Shown here piece by piece: positions 1-10,842 of a stretch of DNA of 64,000 bases (positions within the stretch are counted from its first letter, which is position 1; every line of letters starts with the position of its first letter). Under the pieces are notes generated by a model, which saw nothing but the letters and a program-made list of their open reading frames with translations, did no database searches and was not told the DNA's origin. The translations under genes and the position numbers were made by a program. Origin of the DNA: Sabethes cyaneus (taxonomy: Eukaryota > Arthropoda > Insecta > Diptera > Culicidae); assembly GCF_943734655.1 (NCBI RefSeq), contig NC_071355.1, forward strand, positions 199,038,939 through 199,102,938, in the 5' to 3' direction.

Positions 1-1664
1 GGACTTTTATCCTCAACATATACAGCCTGTCGTCGATCGTCTTCCAATCCATCACATGGTCCTGCACTCTGCCTATCACTACAAACCCGTCACTCACGGA
101 ACGATTGAATGATGAAATAATAAATAAAATACGAAGAAAAGACAACGGAGAGATGGCGTATGGCGATGAAAACACAACAAAAAGATGACGAAAAGTGTTG
201 AAAATAAGGCGAAAATAAGTTGAAAAGTTGGCAAAAACAAAACGGAAATAATATGATGAAAATACGTCGAAAGACGCCAAAGCAAAGGATGGAAGCAACG
301 ACGAGAAAATGTTTAAGAACTAACAAAACATAGAAAAAAGCTGGCGAAAAGATAACGAATGTACTACAAAATGATGGAAGAACGACGAAAAGACAGTAAA
401 AAGCCAACATTTTTGTTGTCTTGGCAACAAGCAGGACAATGAAATTAAGGCAAAAAAGTAACGAAAAAATAACAGAAAAAATAGCGGAACGATGACAAGA
501 GATGAGAAAAGATAATAAAGAAACGAAGAAAACACGATAGAATGATGACGATCATACGTCAATACAATCGCAAAAAAAGCAACAAAAACGGCACAACGTC
601 GCCGAAAAAAGCGCCAAAAAATGCCTGAAACAAAGGTTAATAAACAATAAACAGCAGACGAAAACACGATGGAAAGATGGCAAAAAGACTATAAAATGAC
701 GACAAAAATACGCCACATGAAAATAAAGACGACGAATACGAAGAAAAAACAACAAAGAGCTGATAAAGGATGACAAGGTGTCGACAACGAAACGATTTTC
801 AATGACGAAAATACGACAAAATGATGACCTACAAATGTCAAGACAACAGCAAAAAAGACGACAAAACTGGCAAAATCACGTCGAAAAAACGGACAAACAA
901 GGTAAAAAACGACGCACATAAGACGGCAATATGATGATGGAAAGACGGCAAAAAGATCATGAAAAGGCAACAAAGATATGACAGAGATGAGAAAAAGACG
1001 ACAAATGCGAATAAAAGACAACAAAGTGATGACAAAGACCGACGAAAAGGCGTAGAAAAGACAATAAGGTTACGAAAAGACGACAAAATATCGGAGAAAA
1101 ACAGTAAATAGACGACAAGAAGACGAAAAACTGATGACGAGTGAAAAGGCGATGAAAAGAGACGCAAGACAATAAAAAACGATGAAAAGACCCCAAAAAA
1201 AGCAAACGACAGAAAATGTAAAAAAAAAACAATAAAAAACGACGAAAAGCTATTAATAGATGAAGAAAAGGATGGAAAAAAATGCCACAAAGAGATGACA
1301 AAACCGGCAAAATGCCACCAAAAACGCTACAAAAATGCCAAAAACAAAGGTCAGAAACCAACGAATAGAAGTTTAAAACACGATGGGAGATGGCAAAAAG
1401 ATCACGAAAAGACGATAGATGACAAACACATGACGAATAAGAAAAGACAACAAACAGATGATAAAGGACGGCGAAAATCCGTCGAAAAGACAATAAGGTA
1501 ACGAAAGCACGAGAAAATAACGATAAACAAACGTCAAACCAACAGCAAAAAAACAACAAAACCAGCAAAAATCCGTAGAAAAACAGCGTCACTAAAAACG
1601 CTAGAAACGATGAATAGATATGGTTAAAATACCATGAAAAGATGACAAAAATGCGACCGTGAGA
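1..1664. repeat. Degenerate purine-rich satellite, left block
   Basis: Almost pure A/G/C text on the plus strand, built from short motifs such as GACGAAAAGACAACAAA, with a longer imperfect order on top. Anchors like AACAAAGGTCARAAA and AACAGCAAAAAAGACGAC recur a few hundred bases apart (near 551, 632, 829, 897, 1344 and 1527). Minus-strand open frames here are long only because the strand is T-rich and lacks stop codons; they translate to Phe/Ser/Leu-rich strings with no domain. The same text resumes at 3963 after the LINE, so the two blocks were one array. Confidence 0.8.
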
Positions 1665-1666
1665 TA

Positions 1667-3962
1667 AAACATAATGTTTCGCATGAGCCGCTGGTAGACC
1701 TTGAAGCTATTCATCCTGCTATAGCTGTGTCGCTAAATCTTCCTCTACCAGTGGTGTACGACCAGCCGTCTCAAAATCTAAGATTGAATTTTCGTCGGGC
1801 TGACTATCTAGCACTCAGCGCTGCATTTTCTGATGTTGATTGGAATACATTTTTCGAAGCCTCCCCCAGTATTGACGATGCCGTATGCCATTTCAGCAGT
1901 ATTATTGAAGCCGTCATCAATCGGATAGTTCTTGCTCGTGCACCGCCACGGAATCCAGCGTGGTCGAATGCACGCCTACGCACGCTTAAACGCTTGCGTT
2001 CAGCCGCACTACGGAAGTACTGTTGCCATCGCTCTCCGTACTACAATATTTAGTTCAATATTGCAAGCCACCAATACCGTAGCTACAATCGTTATTTGTA
2101 CAACCGATATGTGAAGCGCATCCAAGATAATCTTCGTCTGCAACCGAAACAATTCTGGTCATTTGTGAACACAAAGCGCAAGGAAAATGGATTTCCGTCG
2201 TCCATGTTTTCAGGGAAATGCGTCGCCAACAGTGAACGTGAGAAGTGCGACCTTTTCGCCGAACATTTTAAATTAACGTTCAACGACTCCATCGCTTCTC
2301 GCGCACAAATTGAGGAAGCCAGCAACGTAGCACCACGTGACGCTATCCCATTCGAGCTACCCCATATTAATACTGATACCGTTATTGCTGCATTGGGTAA
2401 GCTGAAGACCTCGTACGCAGTTGGACCGGATGGCATCCCTTCTGCGGTATTGAAGCGATGCGGTTCTGCACTTAGTTCTGCTATCGCCAAGCTTTTGAAT
2501 ATGTCGATACAGCAATGCAAATTCCCTGACCGATGGAAATCTTCTTATCTTTTTCCAATATATAAAAAAGGCGATAAACGTGACATAACTAATTATCCCG
2601 GGATCACGTCCTTGTGCGCTTGCTCAAAACTTTTCGAGATAATTGTTAATGACGCTATGTTTGCTTGTTGTAAATTCTACATTGATGCTGAGCAGCATCG
2701 ATTTTTTCCAAAAAGATCGGTAACCACAAATTTGATGCAGTTTGTTTCCCGCTGTATGCAAAGCTTGGACTCTAGCCTGCAAACTGATGCTATCTATCTA
2801 GACCTGAAAGCTGCTTTTGACCGTGTAGACCACGGAATACTGCTAGGGAAAATGGAGCGACTGGGTGTATCTACGGACGCCATCTGCTGGTTTAGATCTT
2901 ACTTAACGAAGCAAAATTTATGTGTCAAAGTAGGATCTACTGTTTCCAACTGCTTCTCCAATCGATCTGGAGTTCCACAAGGCAGCAACCTGGGCCCACT
3001 TCTTTTCTCGATTTTCATAAACGATGTCGCGCTTTTGCTTCCGCAGGACTGTCGGTTGTTTTATGCTGACGATACAAAAATCTTTAGAGTCATCACGTGC
3101 CAAAGCGACTGCGTGGAACTACAGGAATACCTGAACTCTTTTGTGAGCTGGTGTGCAACAAACTGTCTAACTTTAAGTATAGACAAGTGCAACATAATTT
3201 CGTTTCACCGGAAGCGTGCGCCAATCGTACATAACTACACTATTTCGGGCCACTGTCTCCACCATGTGCAATGTGTCAAAGACCTGGGAGTGCTGCTAGA
3301 TAACGAGTTAACATTCAGGAGCCACTATGAAAGTATCATCTCAAGAGCTAACCGCCAGCTAGGATTTATTTTCAAAATTGCCGATGAGTTTCGTGATCCT
3401 CTCTGCCTTAAATCGCTCTATTGCTCTCTTGTGAGATCGATCCTAGAAACTATTTCTGTTGTTTGGTGCCCATTTCACGCTAACTGGTGCAACAGAATAG
3501 AAACGGTGCAGAAGAAATTTATCCGCTACGCGCTTCGCCATTTGCCTTGGAGTGACCCGCTGAACTTGCCATCATACGAAGATCGCTGCCGACTTCTTGG
3601 TATTCAGCCTTTGGAGTTGAGACGACGAATTGCCCAAGCTGTCTTCGCTGCGAAGCTTCTATCCAACCACGTAGACTGTCCTTCGCTACTGGAGCAGATG
3701 AACATATATGCTCCTGTTAGGCAGTTACGTCAAAGGAATTTTTTGTACCTAGAGCCGCGGAACCGCCAATTTGGCGCTCATGAACCTGTCAGAATTATGT
3801 GCCAACGTTTCAATGAAGTGTTTGAGTTATTTGACTTCAATGTTCCAGTTCATGTCTTTCGAGAGCGACTAGTCAATGTTTTCAATAGAAGCCAGAATTA
3901 TTTTATTCATTAAGACAAACAGTCAGATGGATTTTTTGAAATAAATAAATAAATAAATAAAA
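1667..3962 (+). mobile_element. 5'-truncated Jockey-clade non-LTR retrotransposon
   Basis: The element begins abruptly within codons for the end of the endonuclease domain (frame ...SHEPLVDLEAIHPA...), runs through the reverse transcriptase and a short 3' UTR starting TTCATTAAGACAAACAG, and ends in an (AAAT)n tail. Purine satellite lies on both sides, so this is an insertion by target-primed reverse transcription. A target-site duplication could not be fixed because both flanks are A-rich. The 3' UTR resembles that of the minus-strand Jockey copies near 49150 and 52820 (shared TTATTCATTAAGAC-type start), so these belong to one family or close subfamilies. Confidence 0.85.
1673..3913 (+). pseudogene. 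Jockey ORF2 reverse transcriptase, partial, one internal stop
   Basis: Copies element RNA into DNA at a nicked target. The frame is open from about 1673 to the TAA at 3911-3913 except for a single TAG at 2051-2053. The 605-codon part after it holds the whole reverse transcriptase: FWSFVNTKRK (the linker motif before RT), VGPDGIPSAVLKRC, DLKAAFDRVDH with the first catalytic Asp, SGVPQGSNLGPLL, and LFYADDTKI with the catalytic Asp pair. A C-terminal region of the usual Jockey type follows (AVFAAKLLSNHVDCPSLLEQ). The endonuclease domain is missing except its last residues. Apart from the stop the copy is little damaged, so it looks young. There is no native start codon; an ATG near 2096 is internal. 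Confidence 0.9.
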
Positions 3963-4662
3963 AACAAAACGTCGAATATAAAGAAAAGACAACAAAGAGA
4001 TTAAAGAAGTACGGCGAAAAGCCGTCGAAAAACCAATAAGATGAACAAAACACGATAAAAAGACGATGAACAAGTATCAAAACGATCACAAAAAACAACA
4101 AAAATACAAAACAAATACCAAAAATAATAATCAAAAAACGACGAACAAAAAACTAAAATACAGTGAAAAGATGGCAAAAATACCATGGAAAAACGACAAA
4201 TGACGAAAGATAACAAATAGACAACGAACATAGAAAAGACAACAAATAAATGAAAAACAAACAGCGAAACGGCGTCGAAAAGACAATAAGAAGACGAAAA
4301 CAAGACAGAATGACGACCAACAAACGTGAAAAGAACAGCAAAAAAGACGACAAAACCGTCGTCGTCGAAAAAAACGACAAAAACGTCAAAAACAAAGGTC
4401 AAAAAACGACGAACTGAAGACGACAATACGATAATGGAAAAGATCATAAAAAAGACAGTAAAAATATGACAGAAAAAGACGACACAAAGACGATAAGTAC
4501 GAAGAAAAGACAACTAAGAGATGACAAAAACTGGCGTAAAGGTATCGAAAAGACTATAATAAGATGACGAAAAGACGACAAAAGAACAAAGAAAAGACTG
4601 CAAATAAACGGCAAAAAGGCGCCGAAAAGACGTCGGAAAAATGACGAAAAACGATGACAACA
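3963..4662. repeat. Degenerate purine-rich satellite, right block
   Basis: Continuation of the array at 1-1664 with the same GACGACAAAA / CGTCGAAAAG texture and the same longer-range order of anchors (AACAGCAAAAAAGACGAC near 4335, AACAAAGGTCAAAAAACGAC near 4391). It ends at a SINE. The Phe-rich minus-strand frames here are artefacts of composition. Confidence 0.8.
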
Positions 4663-4787
4663 GTCAATCCCGGTGTAGAGTTAGCACTCACGTTTTTCAC
4701 GTCGAGAATCCGGTTCAAATCCCAACCTCGCAGAAGTCACGAATGACCCAAGATGTTAAAGTGACTATAATCAAATTTAAAAAAAAA
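4663..4787 (+). mobile_element. tRNA-derived SINE, copy 1 (about 125 bp)
   Basis: The head shows a box B-like GGTTCAAATCCC and a weak box A around GTGTAGAGTTAGCAC. The body has GCAGAAGTCACGAATGACCC and ends in AAAGTGACTATAATC plus an A-rich tail. The same unit occurs at 25539-25662, where the box A region (TAGTGGCTAGC) and an anticodon-loop-like CTCTCAC are better kept. That loop most resembles a tRNA-Glu or tRNA-Asp ancestor; the assignment is tentative. Copy 1 carries several changes in the anticodon arm. It sits exactly at the edge of the purine satellite. Confidence 0.75.
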
Positions 4788-7472
4788 CGATGAACAAAAG
4801 TGAAGAACCTCTTTACGAATAAACCAGCAACGATCAAGATCCTGGAAGACAATATTACACAGCTCGTTGGTAATATATGTACCAGCCGAAATGCTCGAAA
4901 AGTGGTGCAAAATTGAACTTTCCCATTGAACTGGTCCCAATGTGATTTGCACTCTTTTACTGGTGATAACTACCGAAGAATAAACATTCAAATTAGCTTG
5001 TTAAACTGGTGCCGAGGTTGTGTTTTTAAAATAAACTGAATAAAGTACTGAATGGCTTATTCGTCTCTAAAACTATTTTTGTAAAACTGTTTACTAAACA
5101 ATGAATAATCCGACATACTCTTGACATGTTTCGCATAGCTAATGCGAAAAGGCAAATTAAACAAGAAAATTTATATGTATCTGGTAGGAATTACATCAGG
5201 CTAGGACGCTTAACGCAAAGAACAGATCCGAAATCAGTGGCCTAAAATAAGATTTAATAAACTGCTTACAAGAAAATCCCGATTTCATACTATCATAGAC
5301 AACGAAATATTACTGTTGAATTTAAAACTCATAGGCGTGACTGAACGACCGAAATAAAATTAAATCTAAAAACAAAACGAATCATCACAGCAAAGTGATG
5401 TCGTCGCGAACAGGAACAAACAATTCGCTTTTTATTTCTCATCCACCCAGATTGTTTACAATAAGTTGTTTATATTGCACTCGAGATATATTATAGCCGC
5501 CGCCGTATGCAAGTCTAAATTCCGATATTAATAAACTTGTAGTAGGGAGCAATGCTGCCAAGTGAGTAGCTAGAAATTCGCGAAATACGATATAAAAGAC
5601 AATAACAGCAGTGTCTGCCAGCAGCATGGAATAACACTTGCCGTGCCGCCATCGTCGTCGTCATTCAATTAACTTTTGTTGTTTTTTTCAGTGAGAAAAA
5701 TTTGCAATTTCACTTTAAAAGTGAAATTTCTGTAGTTCCCCACAGAATTTTTAGAAATAAATACTCTTTTAATAGGTAGATACCTAAACATGGCATCGAT
5801 AAACTTTTGACCTTTGCTTGGCAGTTTTCCCAAAATTCTGCGAAGAAAGATTTATGACCGACATTAAATTAAATTATTTTAGATACATACTACCTAATTT
5901 GATCATAGTAGTGCCAAATAGTGCGTGCGCACGGTGCAGCCGACATAAATTGTGGGTTCCTCTTTTGATTCAGGGTAATTCCAGAAATAATCATGAATTC
6001 ATAATTGCCACACTTTATGAGTCGCTAAACCGGTTTTAAATTATTTTGTTATTAAATTAAAATTATTTAATGTACTTTGAGGAAAAGCATTGGATCAGAC
6101 CTCAGAATTATTTATGGCATGTACACTGAAAATATTTGTTTATTAGATTTATTCGCCGCATAGGACCATAGCGACACAAATTATTAATTTAACCCAATTA
6201 ATATTAGTTTATTGCTGAAAAGCTAAGCTTTTTATGCAACGTATCAAAAACCCGGAAACAATGATGATTTTTTTTATTGTTTTTGAGTTCCTTTTTTTCA
6301 AGAAACTAAATCTCAATAATGCAATGGAGACGCATGATGTTTCTTCCTCAACTTCTAGGAAAAGGATCTTTCTGGCAAATATGAACCATAAATGTGCATT
6401 TTCTTACTCAAATGAAGATACACAGTCCCTGTCAAGTGGATTCGGTTCAGTGCCATTAATAATCCCCCGTGGGGGGAATTAATCCCGGGCACAACAGGAA
6501 TGGTAGCAGATTGTGGGGCACTTTTCCCCTGCTTCTCGGCGCCTGCGGTGCAGATAGTGCACAAAACCGGTCCGGTATTAGTACTAGTAATTGAACAAAA
6601 TACAATTTCTGGTTTGCGGCGGATTCGCAGTGCAGCATGTGTAATTCACACGGCAGCCAACGGGAGAAATATTCAGACTTGAAGCAAGCTACCAGCTTGT
6701 TGACGATTCGATTGTCCTGAGCAATACAAAAACCCTTGCAGGAAGGTAGCAAAACCAACTGAGCTATAGATTGTAAGCAATTGATTAGATAAGCCCGGGT
6801 GCCTTGTGTGGACTAGTTCTGTCACATGCATCGAGCGCATAGCCGTAGTTATTTACACCCCGTTGTTTATTAGCAGGACAAACAGGCAGCCCATGTCTGT
6901 AACATTACTACTGATGGGCAATTTCCTATGTCCACCGAAGTGTCTCGAATGTTTAATAATATTGCAAAAAAAAATCCTATGCTTATCAGCATACCCTAAT
7001 CATCGTCGAGGTTGAAGTCGACAAACTATGAGTGGAATTTGCTCCGGCCTGGTTTTGTGAGCACGTGCCGAGTTAGGAAATAAAACATGAAATAGGCTGC
7101 TATGCTGTTATTTTAACGACAGCCAGTCAATCCATCTTGCCTGATAGCATCGCACAAATTCGTCGGCAGACGGCTTAACTGGATTGGTCTAATCCAATTT
7201 ATCCCCCGGCGACGCGGGGGTCAATCTGCAGAAAGCAATTTCCGCTAGTAATTGCACCCTAATGCGATTTTCGGAGATGATACCTTTGCGGGATAATTTA
7301 GTGAGACAGACGTTTTGGATAACCAGATAGAATGTACATAGTGCCCTTAAGAGAATTGACTTACTATGGACAGGCCATTTCATTTTGGAATGAGTTAGCT
7401 GGATGTAGCATTTTACCACTACGCCTATCGGACCATTCTAAGACTGGTACGAAATAAATAAGGTTTTTGTAC
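4788..7472. other. AT-rich sequence without a recognised gene
   Basis: Short open frames on both strands have no recognisable protein and most lack ATG starts. A perfect 11-bp-arm palindrome (AATTTCACTTT/AAAGTGAAATT) lies near 5708, just after a polypyrimidine run ending in CAG. By gene order this stretch is inside the long intron downstream of exon 3 of the TBC1D24-like gene. I see no further exon of that gene here. Confidence 0.5.
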
Positions 7473-7655
7473 CAAAAGATATCAACCTTCGGGCTGGGTA
7501 TGAAATGGGGAAGGCAAATGAGGAGCGTCCAATATAGCTCTAGCCATACCAAGCCCCTACCTAGCGCCTCCACGTGGCCATATCTGGTAATGCTCTTTTA
7601 AGTAGCCAAGCTAGGAGGTGCGATGCTGGGTGGTCACCGGGGTTGTGGGCAGACG
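7473..7655 (+). repeat. Dispersed repeat R2, copy 1
   Basis: Strong match to 36591-36752: both have GGGTATGAAATRRGGAAGGC, then ATACCAAGCCCCTACCTAGC, GTGGCCATAYCTGG and AACCAAGCTAG-type text in the same order. A 22-nt stretch just before it (7473-7494, containing AAAAGATATCAACCTTCGGG) also occurs at 8329-8350. Non-coding and unclassified; probably part of a longer dispersed element. Confidence 0.65.
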
Positions 7656-10637
7656 GCGGAACCACACGGCCTTGCTAATAGGTAAGCCTAATTTAGTTAT
7701 TTTAAATATTTTTTTTTTTTCGTTTTAGCTTATGAAGCATCTCTTGCTATATGGTAAAAACTTTGACCAAAACGAGTTTTAATACTGCACATGGATACCA
7801 AAATGAAAAAATTAAATTAGGTATTAAAAGCACTTATGAAACTTCAAAGGACGCTATTCTATTTCATACGAAGGACTACTGGTGAGATTGTTCTATTATG
7901 TACCACACTTCATTATATACCCATATATACCACATTTCCTCTTAATATCATATTATTAATAGTATTATTATTGATATCATAAATGTGGAAGGCTGGATGA
8001 TGGAGTGGATTGCCAATCTGAATCCTTAAGGTCTGAAGCAAATATGGCACTTCTCAACTCAAAACAAACAAATCATCACGTGGGTTAAAGTTGGTACAGC
8101 GAAATTGATTATTACATGGAAGGATCCTAATGCTGGAAGGCGACTCTTATAACCCCGGAATGCGCACAAGTGCCTCTGCTTGTGGGTCCGCCCAATCCCT
8201 TTTGGCCCTTCTGTAATAGCATTAGTGTGAAATTCATTTGATAATCAAATTTGGATCTACTGTAATTCTACCTACATACATTGGCAAGTCCTTTAAATGA
8301 TGGTAGGTTTTCCCTACTACTACTACTACAAAAGATATCAACCTTCGGGCACATCGGAATTCGCTACTTTTTCTCATCAGTCAAAGGCAACACAAGAGTG
8401 GTGTCGTCAGCATTTGCCCCATTTCATATTATCACAAGAATGGTCTGCTTCATCATCGGATCTCAATCTATTGGATTACATTGCATAAGGATACATGAAA
8501 GAGCAACACCCAAGTAACAATTCCAAGTTTTATTACCGCATAAAACCGCTAATAAAACTATGAGCTCCAGCAGAACTTTCTGATGACCGTCATAAAATTG
8601 CTTTCTGACCAAGTGGCCTACTCCTCAGAATGTTTTCATAATCGCTATAAGAATCAGGTTATAAGCTCAAGTAGTCGTATCACGCTCTGCTGAAAGCAGC
8701 AATAAAACTGGTTAAGCTTTCGCTGCTTGACAGCCATCGCCGTAATTTAAAAAGCTTTTCGCTTTTTTGGCAAAACCTAAATAAATTATCAACTTGAAAA
8801 TCTATCCCCGATCAGAAAAGTTTAAATGTTACTGACAGATCATTCTGAACGATTTAGTTTATAGCGACCAGAATAAAATATCCCATAGAATATTAATAAA
8901 ATTTTAAGCAATTTCTTTGGTTTGCAGCATGTGCGCATTTGATTTTATCGTGCATATTGATATGATAGGGCTCTATATTCAGTGCGCCACTGAAATTTTG
9001 CAATTTTCGAAAACTGGTTGTTTTAACAAATTGAAAATATTCAGTTAGTCAATCTTAATTTCTAGCAAAATCATTTTGGTTGCCTCCTCTGACAGGAAAA
9101 CCGATTGATAATAACTTTCTTTCTGCAAAACACTTTGCTTTGATGAACTGTTGTTTGCGAGCTAAAACAAAATACTAGAATATGGCAATATGGCTTCGCA
9201 TAAAAAAATAATTTTTGTGTTGAACTTTGGTATTCTTCATAATAGCAGCCAAAAAACTGTTTGGTTAGGGTGTTACCGTTTCAATAGCTCTATAAAACTA
9301 ACTGATTTATTGCGGTTTGACAAGTAACCGCAAGTGTTAGGGGTGACTAGAGAGTGGCAGCCCAAAACCGAGAATCATGGAGCCGACTTCAAAATTCGGC
9401 CCAGAATCGATAAACGGATTGTCGTCGAAAAAGTAAGCAAGTAACTGTTGAGAAGAAGAATTTTAGTAACTAACACAACAAGAAAAAAGATTCACGTAGA
9501 TTCTCCAGAACTGCAGAAGATTCGTACAGATGGTCTTGCTTGATGAACTAAGATTCATGTATGAGAATCCGACAGTTGAACTCTTATAACTCAAAAAAGG
9601 AATTTACTGTCAAATACGAATTACCAAGATTCTGAAAGCAAAATTCGCGGTATGTCGGAAAGGATATTTTTATTGACCACCACTAAAAGGGTGACAAAAT
9701 CACTGAAAATTGCCTCGCTATTGGCCCAATAAATTGAACAAGATACTATCAGATCTTTAAATTAAGAAAAAGCGGCTCTATCATAGGCGGTGTATTATTG
9801 TCCTCTCGACAAATAGAAACCAAATCAAACTGGAAAATCTAAAAATATCTCAGTACGTAAGTAGCTGGACAAATAAATTTTTATCGAAACAACAGAACGA
9901 TAAAACCGATCATAAATTGCTGCCGAAACAACTCTCCCCGGCCACTTGCTGAGGCGTTATTAATTAGCGCCGCAAAAGTAAACTCAAACGTCACTCATAT
10001 TTATTCAAATTGTTTACGAGATCCAAAATATATACATCGTATACAGTGAGACAACCGCGCTGCAAGGAAGAAAAAAAACGCGACCGCATGATAAATATTG
10101 AAACTAAGATTAATGATAATTATAGAGTGTTCTAGTCTGAACTGGCGGCAGCAATTGAGACTGTAAAACGGAGCAAGGGGACACATACATTGCACACACA
10201 CACACACCTAAATTGGCACATATCACAGCGGACTGTCATTGCTTTAATAATTTCTACGGCTCATTGTGCGACCTCCGGTTCGTAATGCATAATTCCGAAA
10301 CCTTCATTGTCCGATGATGCCGGCGGCGAGCTGCGCCCGATGGCCAAAGAAAACAACGTCGCCTCGCCGAGTTCGTGTGTTTCGTCGTTGTTTACTCTCC
10401 ACCACGGGGAGCCTATAATTGGATTAGTCAAACAGGAGAACCGACCTACCGGTTGCTGCTACGAGTTTATAGCGCCGACGCGCAAATTGAAATCACAAGC
10501 AACAGTGTGTCGTATTGGAAGTTTTATTAGAGTTTTTATGGCCAAGATACCCTCATAGCAAACGAAAGATCCCCTTCGGTACAATACTCTGACTGATAAA
10601 ATTTGCATTCCAAACCCGTGTCGAAGTCAGTACTTAC
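7656..10637. other. AT-rich intronic sequence, no gene recognised
   Basis: Contains an isolated 22-nt match to R2 sequence at 8329-8350 next to a (TAC)n run, and a short (CA)n tract at 10191-10206. A GC-richer segment lies at about 10300-10540; its 83-codon plus-strand open frame starts at TTG and has no recognisable domain. No exon of the flanking TBC-domain gene was found. Confidence 0.45.
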
Positions 10638-10842
10638 CGGACATGAAATGTAACAGGATCGCCGTAATCGGATACAGCGTGGGACTGTAGGTGATATCGG
10701 GACAAGCATAGCCAAGTACGCTGACCACCCGATCCGCCACTGCTCGGCCCTTTCGTGTTAGATGGTACGGCAGGCAGTGGGTTGAATCGACGAACGGTGG
10801 CAGCATGATCGGTTTTTCCGGCAGTTCCGTCGTTCCGAAAAC
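10638..10842 (-). CDS. TBC1D24/skywalker-like gene, coding exon 3
   Basis: Begins with VFGTTELPEKPIML after acceptor ...TTCAAG and ends LLHFMS plus one base at a consensus donor CCG/GTAAGTA. 205 bp, entering in phase 0 and leaving in phase 1, encoding residues 122-189. The reading includes LPPFVDSTHCLPYHLTRKGR and ACPDITYSPTLYPITAILLH, strongly conserved in this family. The preceding 72-bp intron (10843-10914) is a multiple of three with no stop, so exons 3 and 2 appear as one open frame containing 24 spurious residues. Confidence 0.85.

Noticed and set aside
90..1592. Long minus-strand open frames rich in Phe, Leu, Ser and Val
   Set aside because: Produced by T-rich complement of the purine satellite; every frame is open, no ATG context or domain, and the same occurs at 3910-4513.
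4663..4740. Possible tRNA gene at the satellite edge
   Set aside because: Decayed anticodon arm and a second dispersed copy with the same non-tRNA tail; called a SINE.
1..10637. Further exons of the TBC1D24-like gene
   Set aside because: Looked for the next conserved coding text on the minus strand (an acidic start followed by CYHCM-like residues); nothing convincing.
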